NCBI GenBank assembly: GCA_002352945.1
Contig: DDHL01000023.1
Span: forward strand, 26,136-34,232
Length of the DNA: 8,097 bases
Reading direction: 5' to 3'
From: Campylobacteraceae bacterium UBA1877
GTDB lineage: Bacteria > Campylobacterota > Campylobacteria > Campylobacterales > Campylobacteraceae
In this document: positions 1 through 6,816 of the stretch, in pieces
Layout of the letters: every line of letters begins with the position of its first letter
Numbering within the stretch: position 1 is the first letter of the stretch
Notes under the pieces: model-generated
Databases searched by the model: none
Seen by the model: only the letters and a program-made list of their open reading frames with translations
What the model was told of the DNA's origin: nothing
Translations under genes and position numbers: made by a program

Positions 1-128
1 GATTTTCCTCCGCCATTTTTACCAATAATTGCAATGCGCTCGTTTTTATTTATAAATAGATCAACCTCTTTTAAAATGGGTTTTGTTTCATACTGTTTGC
101 TAATTTCTAAAAGATCTAATAAAGCCAC
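1..128 (-). CDS. ABC ATPase N-terminus (ABC-F-like), partial
   Basis: This is the first 42 codons of an ATP-binding cassette protein; the rest lies beyond the left edge of the window. The translation begins MALLDLLEISKQYETKP and reaches a Walker A P-loop (GKNGGGKS, residues 36-43), which binds the ATP phosphates. The start is GTG at 128-126, preceded by a good Shine-Dalgarno sequence (AAGGAG, complement of 133-138) with a 4-nt spacer; no ATG fits. The wording around the P-loop (NERIAIIGKNGGGKS) resembles soluble ABC-F proteins (Uup/EttA type), which act on ribosomes or nucleic acids. With only the first 42 residues, an ordinary transporter ATPase cannot be excluded. The gene is divergent from the M48 protease gene, and its leader carries a perfect 14-bp palindrome touching the Shine-Dalgarno sequence. 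Confidence 0.8.
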   Translation of the reverse strand, partial: MALLDLLEISKQYETKPILKEVDLFINKNERIAIIGKNGGGK

Positions 129-135
129 AACTCTC

Positions 136-149
136 CTTTACATGTAAAG
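136..149. promoter_or_regulatory. 14-bp perfect palindrome CTTTACATGTAAAG in ABC leader
   Basis: CTTTACATGTAAAG is its own reverse complement. On the minus strand it is followed at once by GAG, so its right arm supplies the AAAG of the AAAGGAG ribosome-binding site of the ABC gene. It begins about 6 nt downstream of the predicted -10 element, so it covers roughly the first transcribed bases. It shares TTACATGTAA with sites at 236-245, 4475-4484 and 7476-7485. A dimeric DNA-binding protein could bind such a dyad; this is inference. Confidence 0.6.
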
Positions 150-155
150 TTGAAA

Positions 156-164
156 ATTTTATCA
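156..164 (-). promoter_or_regulatory. predicted extended -10 promoter for the ABC gene
   Basis: The minus strand reads TGATAAAAT here: a TAAAAT -10 hexamer (complement of 156-161) with an upstream TG. Campylobacterota vegetative promoters typically have a conserved -10 and a poor -35, and no clear -35 is seen here. Transcription would begin near 149, leaving a leader of about 20 nt. Predicted by eye only. Confidence 0.4.
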
Positions 165-212
165 TGGATGGGCTGTATATAGAATGAAAAAAAATCATTT
201 ACTAAGATTTGA

Positions 213-218
213 TACAAT
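213..218 (+). promoter_or_regulatory. predicted -10 promoter for the M48-prmC-DUF4149 operon
   Basis: TACAAT at 213-218 sits in the context TTTGATACAAT, which resembles the vegetative promoter pattern of Campylobacterota (T-rich upstream, no strong -35). Transcription would begin near 225, giving a leader of about 29 nt containing the TTACATGTAA palindrome and the ribosome-binding site. Predicted by eye only. Confidence 0.4.
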
Positions 219-235
219 AGCCGCCAAATAACTGT

Positions 236-245
236 TTACATGTAA
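236..245. promoter_or_regulatory. 10-bp palindrome TTACATGTAA joined to M48 ribosome-binding site
   Basis: The perfect dyad TTACATGTAA is followed directly by GGA, so its last two bases are part of the AAGGA Shine-Dalgarno sequence (244-248) of the M48 gene. This is the same junction of palindrome and ribosome-binding site as at 136-149 and 7476-7485. It lies downstream of the predicted promoter, within the leader. No function is known to me. Confidence 0.6.
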
Positions 246-253
246 GGAATAAT

Positions 254-1435
254 ATGTTGATTTTTATTGGATCACTCTATTTTGCATATGTGCTTATAAA
301 GCTCTATATTGCTACTATGGAGATTGGTTTTGTGCGAAATGCCATGCAAAAAGATGCTGTTGTTTTAGAGCCAAGTGCGTATGTTAAAGCCGGTGGTTAT
401 AAGATTAAAAATGAGCGTTTTGGAATGGTAAAAACTCTATATGAGTATGCTCTATTTTTAATTTGGATAGGTGGCGGGCTTGCTTGGCTTGAGGAGTTTT
501 TTGTTTTTGACGTGGAAGTTTTATCTAGCACTTTGTATGTGCTAAGTTTTATCATTATTAATTACCTTTTAACACTTCCATTTGATTTATACTCCACTTT
601 TGTAAAAGATAGGGAGTTTAGTACGATAGATGCTAAAACATATATTTTAGATCAAATTAAGAGTGGACTTCTTTTAATTGTAGCAGGTGGCGGAGTAATT
701 GCAATGGTTGCATGGATTATAAATAGTCTGCCAGCATGGTGGTTTTGGGGATTTTTAGCAATTTTTGTTGTAATCCTTTCAATAAACATGCTCTATCCAA
801 CGTATATTGCCCCAATTTTTAATAAATTTTCTCCACTTGATGATGAGGATTTAAAAGCTAGTATCGAGGGCTTACTGCAAAAAGCTGGATTAAAAAGCGA
901 TGGTGTTTTTGTGGTAGATGCTAGCAAAAGAGATAAGCGTTTAAATGCCTATTTTGGAGGGCTTGGAAAATCAAAGCGTGTTGTTTTGTATGATACTTTA
1001 GTAGAAAAATTGAGTAAAAATGAACTTTTGGCTGTTTTGGGTCATGAGCTTGGGCACTTTAAACATAAAGATATTTTAAAAAATATTGGCGCTAGCGCTG
1101 CATTGCTTGCATTGATGTTTGGAATTTTTGGAAATTTACCATCTTCTCTTTTTGAAGCTATAAATATAAGCCAATCGCCTCATGGCATCATAGTTCTTTT
1201 TTTGCTTCTTTCGCCTTTAGTTTCATTTTTGTGGATGCCTCTATTTGGGTTTATAAGCCGATATAATGAATATAGAGCCGATGAATATGGAGCAAAATGC
1301 GAAAGCAAAGAGGCCCTTAAAGAGGCACTTTTAAAACTAGCAGATGCAAATAGCAGCTTTCCTCTCTCCCATCCTCTTTCAATCATCTTTTATCACACCC
1401 ATCCACCTCTTACTGAGCGTTTAAAAAGGCTTTAG
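254..1435 (+). CDS. Ste24-type M48 zinc metalloprotease, integral membrane
   Basis: A 393-residue membrane endopeptidase of family M48 (Ste24/CAAX protease 1 type). Visible features: zinc motif HELGH (264-268) with catalytic E265; third ligand E339 in the ExxxD motif EYRAD (339-343); FNKFSPLDD (189-197), matching the FNKFxPL block of Ste24; the block around SKRDKRLNAYFGG (224-236); and a C-terminal SHPP-like HTHPPLTERL. About six or seven hydrophobic segments are seen, near 1-20, 62-80, 90-112, 138-157, 162-184, 281-300 and 311-335. The start is ATG with AAGGA 5 nt upstream. In eukaryotes the family cleaves prenylated CAAX proteins. Bacteria generally lack those, so the substrate here is unknown; membrane-protein quality control is plausible. 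It is the first gene of an operon, with 1 nt before prmC. A related protease next to prmC exists in Helicobacter, as I recall. Confidence 0.92.
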   Translation: MLIFIGSLYFAYVLIKLYIATMEIGFVRNAMQKDAVVLEPSAYVKAGGYKIKNERFGMVKTLYEYALFLIWIGGGLAWLEEFFVFDVEVLSSTLYVLSFIIINYLLTLPFDLYSTFVKDREFSTIDAKTYILDQIKSGLLLIVAGGGVIAMVAWIINSLPAWWFWGFLAIFVVILSINMLYPTYIAPIFNKFSPLDDEDLKASIEGLLQKAGLKSDGVFVVDASKRDKRLNAYFGGLGKSKRVVLYDTLVEKLSKNELLAVLGHELGHFKHKDILKNIGASAALLALMFGIFGNLPSSLFEAINISQSPHGIIVLFLLLSPLVSFLWMPLFGFISRYNEYRADEYGAKCESKEALKEALLKLADANSSFPLSHPLSIIFYHTHPPLTERLKRL

Positions 1436-1436
1436 C

Positions 1437-2255
1437 GTGCGTATTAAAGAGGCTTTAGATTTTGGTGCAAAGCAGTTAAAAAAGTATCCAAATCCACGAA
1501 AAGAGGCTGCTTTGCTGCTAGGATTTTTGTTAAAAAAAGATCGCAAGTGGCTTCTTTTAAATGAAAATGAGCTTTTAAAAGAAGATGTAAAGTTTTTTGA
1601 ACTTGTAAAAAAGCGAGTAGGCGGTGAGCCTTTAGAGTATATTTTGCAAGAGGTGAGTTTCTATTCAAAAAGTTTTAAAATAAACAAAGGAGTGCTTATT
1701 CCAAGGCCCGAAACGGAGCTTTTGGTAGATGAGGCTTTAAAAATAGTACAATCGATTCAAAATCCAAATATTGTTGAAGTTGGTACCGGCAGCGGAGTGA
1801 TAGCTATCATGCTTGCTCTTTTAAAACCGGATGCAAAAATTGTTGCAACTGATATTAGTATAAAGGCCTTAGCTAATGCTAAAGAGAATGCAATTTTACA
1901 TAATGTGCAAGATAAAATTACCTTTGTGCACTGTGAATATTTAGATTCGGTTGTTGGAAATTTTGATCTTTTAGTCTCAAATCCGCCTTATATCTCAAGT
2001 AGGGCAGTTTTAGAGGAGCATGTATTGCGTGAGCCTCATGAAGCTTTGTTTGGTGGGAAAATTGGCACAGAAGTACTTTGTACACTCATACAAAAGGCTA
2101 ATAAAGCTTTTGTTAAAGCAATAGCTTGTGAAATGGGTTATGACCAAAAAGAGTTTATGCGTTTAGCACTTGAGGCTATTGGGGCAAAAGAGATTCATTT
2201 TTATAAGGATTTAGCCGGATTGGATCGCGGTTTTAGCGCAAAATTAAGGGAGTAA
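1437..2255 (+). CDS. prmC: peptide chain release factor N5-glutamine methyltransferase PrmC
   Basis: A 272-residue cytoplasmic enzyme that uses S-adenosylmethionine to methylate the glutamine of the GGQ motif in release factors RF1 and RF2, which makes termination efficient. The N-terminal ~100 residues form the release-factor-binding helical part. The Rossmann methyltransferase follows, with VGTGSG (115-120) as motif I for SAM and NPPY (182-185) as the catalytic motif that holds the glutamine amide. RPETELLVDEAL just before motif I is also typical of PrmC. Length is normal for the family. The start is GTG at 1437, 1 nt after the protease stop, with AAGG at 1426-1429 and a 7-nt spacer. Translation is probably coupled to the upstream gene. 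Old annotations call this family HemK, a misnomer. Confidence 0.95.
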   Translation: MRIKEALDFGAKQLKKYPNPRKEAALLLGFLLKKDRKWLLLNENELLKEDVKFFELVKKRVGGEPLEYILQEVSFYSKSFKINKGVLIPRPETELLVDEALKIVQSIQNPNIVEVGTGSGVIAIMLALLKPDAKIVATDISIKALANAKENAILHNVQDKITFVHCEYLDSVVGNFDLLVSNPPYISSRAVLEEHVLREPHEALFGGKIGTEVLCTLIQKANKAFVKAIACEMGYDQKEFMRLALEAIGAKEIHFYKDLAGLDRGFSAKLRE

Positions 2256-2256
2256 T

Positions 2257-2721
2257 ATGTCAAAAATTATCTATCTTTGGGCTCTTGGAGCTGTAATTGG
2301 AGTTGAGCTTGCTGTGGGGATACTTGTTGCACCTGTTATATTTTTTCCTGCATCAATATTAGGTGAAGGTGTTTTAAGTCACTATCAAAGTGGTCTTTTG
2401 ATGACAAATATCTTTTTACGTTACAACATGATTTTATTGGCTATAAGCACTGCTTGCGTGCTTTATGAGCTTTACATGTACTATAAAAAAAGTGGTGATA
2501 TTTGGGCGTGGGCAATGAGTATTGTAGGTTTTGCCGGAATGATTCTTTTTGTTTTTTACTATACACCATACATTGTTGAGGCCCAAGCTCAAGGCGCTGG
2601 CGCTACAACAACCGATATGTTTGCTTCTATGCACAAGCAAAGCGAATGGATAATGAAGGTAATTTTAATTGCTCAATCAATACTTTTTGGAAGACGAATT
2701 TGGATATTACAAAAAAAGTAA
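2257..2721 (+). CDS. DUF4149-like four-helix membrane protein
   Basis: A 154-residue hydrophobic protein with four predicted membrane helices, near residues 8-30, 54-76, 83-103 and 131-149. A short polar loop (108-128) separates the last two, and the tail is basic (GRRIWILQKK). The overall plan and the HKQSEWIMK segment before the last helix resemble the DUF4149 group of small uncharacterised membrane proteins; that assignment is from memory. No catalytic motif is evident and no function can be given. The ATG lies 1 nt after the prmC stop, with GGGAG at 2248-2252. It is the last gene of the operon. Its final codons, rich in A, also provide the T tract of the terminator for the opposing ftsZ transcript. 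Confidence 0.7.
   Translation: MSKIIYLWALGAVIGVELAVGILVAPVIFFPASILGEGVLSHYQSGLLMTNIFLRYNMILLAISTACVLYELYMYYKKSGDIWAWAMSIVGFAGMILFVFYYTPYIVEAQAQGAGATTTDMFASMHKQSEWIMKVILIAQSILFGRRIWILQKK
2472..2480. repeat. 9-of-10 copy of the TTACATGTAA palindrome inside the DUF4149-like gene
   Basis: TTACATGTA followed by C, so the outermost base pair of the dyad is broken. It lies in codons for LYMYY and is not near a start codon or ribosome-binding site. It may be a chance occurrence or a weak site of the same family. Confidence 0.35.
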
Positions 2722-2748
2722 GCAGCAAGGAGGAGAGCTTGCTGCTTA
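2719..2748 (-). terminator. intrinsic terminator of the ppiD-like/ftsA/ftsZ operon
   Basis: Arms TAAGCAGCAAG (2719-2729) and CTTGCTGCTTA (2738-2748) form a perfect 11-bp stem around an 8-nt loop. On the minus strand the hairpin is followed by C and seven T (complement of 2711-2718), a classic Rho-independent terminator just after the ftsZ stop at 2753. On the plus strand no T run follows, so it would stop the DUF4149 transcript less well, though the stem includes that gene's stop codon. The hairpin fills the 31-nt gap between the two convergent genes. Confidence 0.88.
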
Positions 2749-2752
2749 GGAG

Positions 2753-3880
2753 TTAATCCATTTGGTGGCGTAAGTAGGTAGGAATGTCAAGGTAATCTTC
2801 TTGGCCTTCATAGCCACCGCTTACTTTTTTCATGCGCAAGATTCGCTCTTGCTTCATAAGCTCTTGCGTTTTATCGAGCTTTTTAAGCTCTTTTTCTTCC
2901 TCTTTTTTGCTTTCAAAACCAGTAGCTACAATAGTTACGCGTACTCGGTTGTTTTCAACAGCTTCATCGGTAGTTGTGCCAAAAATCACATGGGCATTTT
3001 CATCAGCTGCATCCTCAACAACACCCATTGCTTCGCTAATATCTGTAAGCGGGCAATCTGGATGGATATGAAAATGAACCAAAACGCCAAGGGCGCCATT
3101 AATTGTCATATTATCAAGTAGCGGAGACTCAATAGCATTTTTAATAGCTTCAATTGCTGCGCCTTCACCTTCACTTTGTCCAACACCCATAAGTGCCATT
3201 CCACGATGACTCATTACGGTTTGAACATCAGCAAAGTCTAAGTTGATATCGCTATTTCCAGATGAGAGGACAACAGAGCTCATTCCTCCTACAGCTCGAG
3301 AGAGCACATCGTCTACAATTTTAAAACTATCTTTAATTCCAAGTTTTTTATCAACGAGTGTTAGAAGCTTATCATTAGGGATTACTACAATCGAATCACT
3401 CTCTTTTTTAAGCTCAACAAGGCCGGCTTCGGCAAGCTTTTGACGTTTGCGTCCTTCAAACATAAAAGGGCGGGTTACTACAGATACTGTCAAAGCTCCA
3501 ATCTCTTTAGCTGCTTGCGCAACAACTGGAGCCGCACCTGTTCCAGTGCCTCCCCCAAATCCAGAGGCTATAAAGACAATATCAGCATGCTCAAGAGCGC
3601 TTTTTATCTCTTCGTAACTCTCTTCAGCCGCCTCTTTGCCAACTTGAGGAATCATTCCAGCCCCAAGTCCTTTAGTGCGCTTTTCTCCCAATTGAATTTT
3701 AGTGTATGCCAATGAGTGATCAAGAGCTTGCGCATCTGTGTTGGCTGCAATTAAATCAATACCTGTTATACCTTCACGAACCATGTGGTTAATCATGTTG
3801 CCACCACCACCGCCGACACCTACGACTTTAATCTTAGCGCCGTAGATGCTTTTGGCTTCCTCTATGGTAAACCCGCTCAT
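2753..3880 (-). CDS. ftsZ: cell division GTPase FtsZ
   Basis: A 375-residue tubulin homologue that polymerises with GTP into the cytokinetic Z ring. Visible features: the glycine-rich N-terminal nucleotide loop (GVGGGGGN, 21-28); the tubulin signature GGGTGTG (109-115), which contacts GTP phosphates; and the T7 synergy loop with NLDFAD (213-218), whose aspartates complete the active site of the neighbouring subunit. A charged, Lys/Glu-rich linker of about 45 residues follows. The conserved C-terminal peptide [12 protein letters not shown] (362-373) binds FtsA and other partners. Length is normal. The ATG has a strong GAGGAG (complement of 3888-3893) with a 7-nt spacer, 13 nt after the ftsA stop. 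The strong site would support the high FtsZ level usually needed relative to FtsA. It is the last gene of the operon and is followed by the hairpin terminator. Confidence 0.98.
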   Translation of the reverse strand: MSGFTIEEAKSIYGAKIKVVGVGGGGGNMINHMVREGITGIDLIAANTDAQALDHSLAYTKIQLGEKRTKGLGAGMIPQVGKEAAEESYEEIKSALEHADIVFIASGFGGGTGTGAAPVVAQAAKEIGALTVSVVTRPFMFEGRKRQKLAEAGLVELKKESDSIVVIPNDKLLTLVDKKLGIKDSFKIVDDVLSRAVGGMSSVVLSSGNSDINLDFADVQTVMSHRGMALMGVGQSEGEGAAIEAIKNAIESPLLDNMTINGALGVLVHFHIHPDCPLTDISEAMGVVEDAADENAHVIFGTTTDEAVENNRVRVTIVATGFESKKEEEKELKKLDKTQELMKQERILRMKKVSGGYEGQEDYLDIPTYLRHQMD

Positions 3881-3893
3881 GCCAATTCTCCTC

Positions 3894-5258
3894 TTAAAAT
3901 AGTTGTGTTAATCGATGCCAAAATTTTACTAATGCACTTTCACCTTTGCTTTGGCGATTCAAATCTGTGATACGTGCTAACTTGTCTTTAGGTGATTCAA
4001 GCTCTTCAGCTTTTTCTAGTTTAATATCTTCATCATCATTTGGTTGAAGATTGATTGTATTTCTTGAAGCTTCAATAGCCTCATCTTTATAGCGCATTTT
4101 CTTGTTTGAGTCTATCTCATAAGGTGTAAATGCGCCTCCTCCATACATAATAAGTCCAATGGCTGTGGAGTAGCCAGGATCACGCAAAGTTTCAAAAAGC
4201 CCCTCCATCTCTTTTGGTTTAGCTAAACGGATGGGCATATTGTCAAAAATTGCAGTAGCCAACTCTCGGATGCCTTCAAGCTTTGTCATTCCTCCAGTAA
4301 GAACGACTCCTGCACCAATTTGATCTTTATATCCGCTATCTTCTAAAGCCTTTGCTAAAATCATGAGTGTCTCTTCAGTTCTAGCATAAATGACATTTGA
4401 GATAATATCTAGACTTACCTCATGAGTTACGTGCTCATCTCCTAAAACAGGAAGTTCGATAAGATCACTAGAGCTTACATGTAAAGATCCATAATTGATT
4501 TTTACCTTTTCAGCTGCTGGCAATGGAGTGTGCAAAGCCATTGAAAGGTCGTTTGTGATATTACTTGAACCAACGCCTAAAAAATCGTTATAGCGTATTG
4601 AGTTTCCCGAGTGGATAACCATGTTACATGTAGCTCCACCCATATCAATAACAGCAACACCAAGCTCTTTTTCATCAGCATTGATAGTTGCGATTGCTGA
4701 GGCGTAACCTGCTAAAACAATATTATCAATTTCAACCCCAGCCGATTTGACAGCTTTTCTTAAATTGCTCAAAGATGATTTTTGAGCTGTTATGATGTGA
4801 ACTTGCACTTCAAGCCTAGAGCCATTCATGCCAAGAGGGTCTTCGATAAACTCTTGCTCATCAACTTTAAAATTGTATGGAAGCACGTGGAGTTTTTCAT
4901 ACTCGTTGGGGATATTGGCATTGTGATCAGCCATTTGCATAGCACGGTTAATCTCACGTATGCCTATATCGTGATTTGGAATATTTACAACCCCATTGCT
5001 ATCTACGCTTTTTGTATAAGCGCCAGATATTGAGATAATTGTTTTTTCATACTGTGTGCCAGCAACACGCTTAGCATCGGCAATTGCACTCTTAATCGAT
5101 TTAGAAGCTTGTTCGATATTGGTAATTACACCCTTTTTAAGTCCATGCGATTTTGCTACGCCTGCTCCTAGAACTTTCATGCCCACATCGTCTTTTTCCG
5201 CGATGACGGCACAAATTTGTGTAGAGCCGATATCGATTCCCAGAAATGTGGTGCTCAA
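3894..5258 (-). CDS. ftsA: cell division protein FtsA, actin-like membrane anchor of the Z ring
   Basis: A 454-residue actin-fold ATPase that tethers FtsZ filaments to the inner membrane and recruits later division proteins. Motifs in order: phosphate-1 loop GIDIGST (7-13); the family-specific 1C region (about 85-165, including HVLPYNFKVDEQ and DPLGM); phosphate-2 loop AVIDMGGATCN (202-212); adenosine motif GVVLTGGMTKLEGI (317-330). An acidic and basic linker leads to a C-terminal amphipathic helix (SALVKFWHRLTQLF, 441-454) that acts as the membrane-targeting sequence. The start is TTG at 5258-5256, placed because AGGA (complement of 5265-5268) lies 6 nt upstream and GIDIGST must be near the N-terminus. 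The codon directly abuts the stop of the upstream chaperone gene, implying translational coupling. The gene contains two copies of the TTACATGTA motif. Confidence 0.97.
   Translation of the reverse strand: MSTTFLGIDIGSTQICAVIAEKDDVGMKVLGAGVAKSHGLKKGVITNIEQASKSIKSAIADAKRVAGTQYEKTIISISGAYTKSVDSNGVVNIPNHDIGIREINRAMQMADHNANIPNEYEKLHVLPYNFKVDEQEFIEDPLGMNGSRLEVQVHIITAQKSSLSNLRKAVKSAGVEIDNIVLAGYASAIATINADEKELGVAVIDMGGATCNMVIHSGNSIRYNDFLGVGSSNITNDLSMALHTPLPAAEKVKINYGSLHVSSSDLIELPVLGDEHVTHEVSLDIISNVIYARTEETLMILAKALEDSGYKDQIGAGVVLTGGMTKLEGIRELATAIFDNMPIRLAKPKEMEGLFETLRDPGYSTAIGLIMYGGGAFTPYEIDSNKKMRYKDEAIEASRNTINLQPNDDEDIKLEKAEELESPKDKLARITDLNRQSKGESALVKFWHRLTQLF
4475..4484. repeat. TTACATGTAA palindrome inside ftsA
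   Basis: A perfect 10-bp copy of the dyad found in three gene leaders, here within codons for SLHVS of FtsA. On the minus strand it is preceded by GATCT and followed by GC, so it is not joined to a ribosome-binding site. It could be an intragenic binding site or a chance consequence of the protein sequence. Confidence 0.45.
4624..4632. repeat. 9-of-10 copy of the TTACATGTAA palindrome inside ftsA
   Basis: TTACATGTA followed by G, about 140 bp from the perfect copy at 4475-4484. It encodes part of the phosphate-2 loop (ATCNM) of FtsA, so protein constraint may explain part of it. Confidence 0.35.
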
Positions 5259-6725
5259 CTAATTTCCTTTATAGTAGTATTCAGTAACATAACGTTTTTT
5301 AAGATTATTTAGCAAGGCTTGTTCAACTTCTGCGCTTTTAATCTGATTTAAATTGTCTGTTATCATATCATTATACTTGTCTAACTTAGTTTTATCAAGC
5401 AAGTTTTGTTCCAAAACCTCGTAGAGAACAGCCTTATTGTCTAAAACGAGATAACCACGTTGATCTTTGTTATCAAACACGTGAGCTAATAGCAAACTAA
5501 CTTCTTGGGTATTTAATCCTGGAATTTTTGGAACTGCATCACGGCTAACAAATCCAATGTCTTGCCCTTTAAATAGCTCAAGTTGTGCTGAAGCTTTTTT
5601 ATCAAGAGCCTCTTTTAAAGCTTCAGAAACGTAGCTTTTTAGTACTTCAGCGCGGGCTTGCTCAAAGCTCATAGGCTCAGGCAAATTTGTTTTAACAAGT
5701 TTAATAGTTAAATATCCATTATCTGTCTCGATTGGTTTGCTTACTTCACCATCTTTTAAATCTTTTATAACATCGATTGAAAATGGCAGCTCATCTTGAG
5801 TATATGTATTTGTCTCTTGAGCTTGAATCTCACCCTTTTTAAAGGCTAAATAACTCTTTAAAGACTCTTTGCGAGCCAACTCCATGGCATACGCTTTAGC
5901 AATGTCCTCTTTTGCCTCTTCAAAGGTTTTTAGTTTTCCATCTTCATGGCGATAATTAAAAGAGGTCTCTTTGTAAAATGCCTCTAGCTCCTCTTTAGTT
6001 GGAACTGTTTGGGTATCTGGAGGAGTTAAAATTGTTGCGATTGTGTAGGTTTGAGGAGTTAGGTATGATGATTTTTGAGATTCCCAGAAGGTGCGAAGCC
6101 TCTCCTCGTCAACTTCAACCTCATCTTCTTGCATTGTTATAGTTCTAATGGCTAATCTATCTTGCATAAAAAGAGCTGATGCAATAATATCTTTTTCCCT
6201 ATCTAAAGGCTCAAGATTTAAAACATCTTGAAGTTTTTGCAATAGAATCTGTTTTCTTAAATGCTCTTCATAAGTTTTAGCATCTATTCCCCAAGTTCGC
6301 AAAAGCTGATAGTAAAGCTCTTTATCAAATTTTCCTGAGTCATTATGGAAGGTTGTATCTTTGCTTAATGCAACTTTTAACTCTTCATCAAGCACACTTA
6401 AGCCTAAGTCAGCTGCATAATTAAGCTTTAATGCCTCATTTACAAGAGCTTCTAAAACAATCTTTTCTAATCCTAGCTCTTTGGCTTTCTCTTGGGTTAG
6501 TTCACCGCCAAACAAGGAGTTGTAATAGGAGTAGTAGTTGCCATACATCATTTGAAATTCGCTTACGCTAATTTTGCGGTCTCCAACCTTTGCTATGGCA
6601 GATGAGCGGTCGGTATTAAAATCATATGCACCCCATCCAACAAAACCAGCGCCAACAAATGCAATAACACTAATCCAAATTGTAATAACCAAATATTTCT
6701 TATGGCGCTGCATCCAAGTAATCAT
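5259..6725 (-). CDS. PpiD/SurA-like periplasmic chaperone with N-terminal membrane anchor
   Basis: A 488-residue protein with one uncleaved signal-anchor helix (about 11-33) after a short basic N-terminus (QRHKK), leaving the bulk in the periplasm. Residues 45-200 look like the helical SurA N-terminal chaperone fold (VGDRKISVSEF, then repeated amphipathic helices). A parvulin-like end block is seen at 316-344 (SIDVIKDLKDGEVSKPIETDNGY), but the front of a parvulin domain (SHIL motif, GGDLGW) is not visible, so isomerase activity is doubtful. The start is ATG, with AGGA (complement of 6732-6735) 6 nt upstream. It is first in the operon, and its stop abuts the ftsA start. A homologue precedes ftsA in Campylobacter (Cj0694, from memory). 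The likely role is folding of exported or outer-membrane proteins; a direct link to division is only suggested by position. Confidence 0.85.
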   Translation of the reverse strand: MITWMQRHKKYLVITIWISVIAFVGAGFVGWGAYDFNTDRSSAIAKVGDRKISVSEFQMMYGNYYSYYNSLFGGELTQEKAKELGLEKIVLEALVNEALKLNYAADLGLSVLDEELKVALSKDTTFHNDSGKFDKELYYQLLRTWGIDAKTYEEHLRKQILLQKLQDVLNLEPLDREKDIIASALFMQDRLAIRTITMQEDEVEVDEERLRTFWESQKSSYLTPQTYTIATILTPPDTQTVPTKEELEAFYKETSFNYRHEDGKLKTFEEAKEDIAKAYAMELARKESLKSYLAFKKGEIQAQETNTYTQDELPFSIDVIKDLKDGEVSKPIETDNGYLTIKLVKTNLPEPMSFEQARAEVLKSYVSEALKEALDKKASAQLELFKGQDIGFVSRDAVPKIPGLNTQEVSLLLAHVFDNKDQRGYLVLDNKAVLYEVLEQNLLDKTKLDKYNDMITDNLNQIKSAEVEQALLNNLKKRYVTEYYYKGN

Positions 6726-6761
6726 GCACCTTCCTTTTTTCGAAAAATATTAAAACACACG

Positions 6762-6767
6762 ATTGTA
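6762..6767 (-). promoter_or_regulatory. predicted -10 promoter for the ppiD-like/ftsA/ftsZ operon
   Basis: The minus strand reads GGTACAAT, with TACAAT as a -10 hexamer. Upstream lies the periodic A/T pattern TTTTAAAGTAGTTTAAAC, as in Campylobacterota promoters that lack a -35. Transcription would begin near 6755, giving a leader of about 30 nt before the ATG at 6725. Predicted by eye only. Confidence 0.4.
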
Positions 6768-6800
6768 CCTTGTTTGTGTTTAAACTACTTTAAAATCGAC

Positions 6801-6816
6801 ACTTTTTACAAAAAGT
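6801..6816. repeat. short inverted repeat ACTTTTT-AC-AAAAAGT
   Basis: Two 7-bp arms (6801-6807 and 6810-6816) are separated by 2 nt. It directly adjoins the hairpin at 6817-6841 in the gap between the aldolase-like gene and the chaperone operon. It could be a protein site or part of an AT-rich termination region. On A/T-rich DNA it could also arise by chance. Confidence 0.3.

Noticed and set aside
2729..2737. AGGAGGAG-like Shine-Dalgarno sequence after the DUF4149-like gene
   Set aside because: It lies in the loop of the terminator hairpin and no plus-strand gene follows.
2801..3121. Open frame of 106 codons on the plus strand inside ftsZ
   Set aside because: It is antisense to the conserved FtsZ C-terminal half, has a low-complexity Phe/Leu-rich translation, and lacks a ribosome-binding site worth noting.
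3803..3830. Repetitive CCACCACCACCGCC run
   Set aside because: It encodes the glycine-rich nucleotide loop of FtsZ on the minus strand; it is not a separate repeat element.
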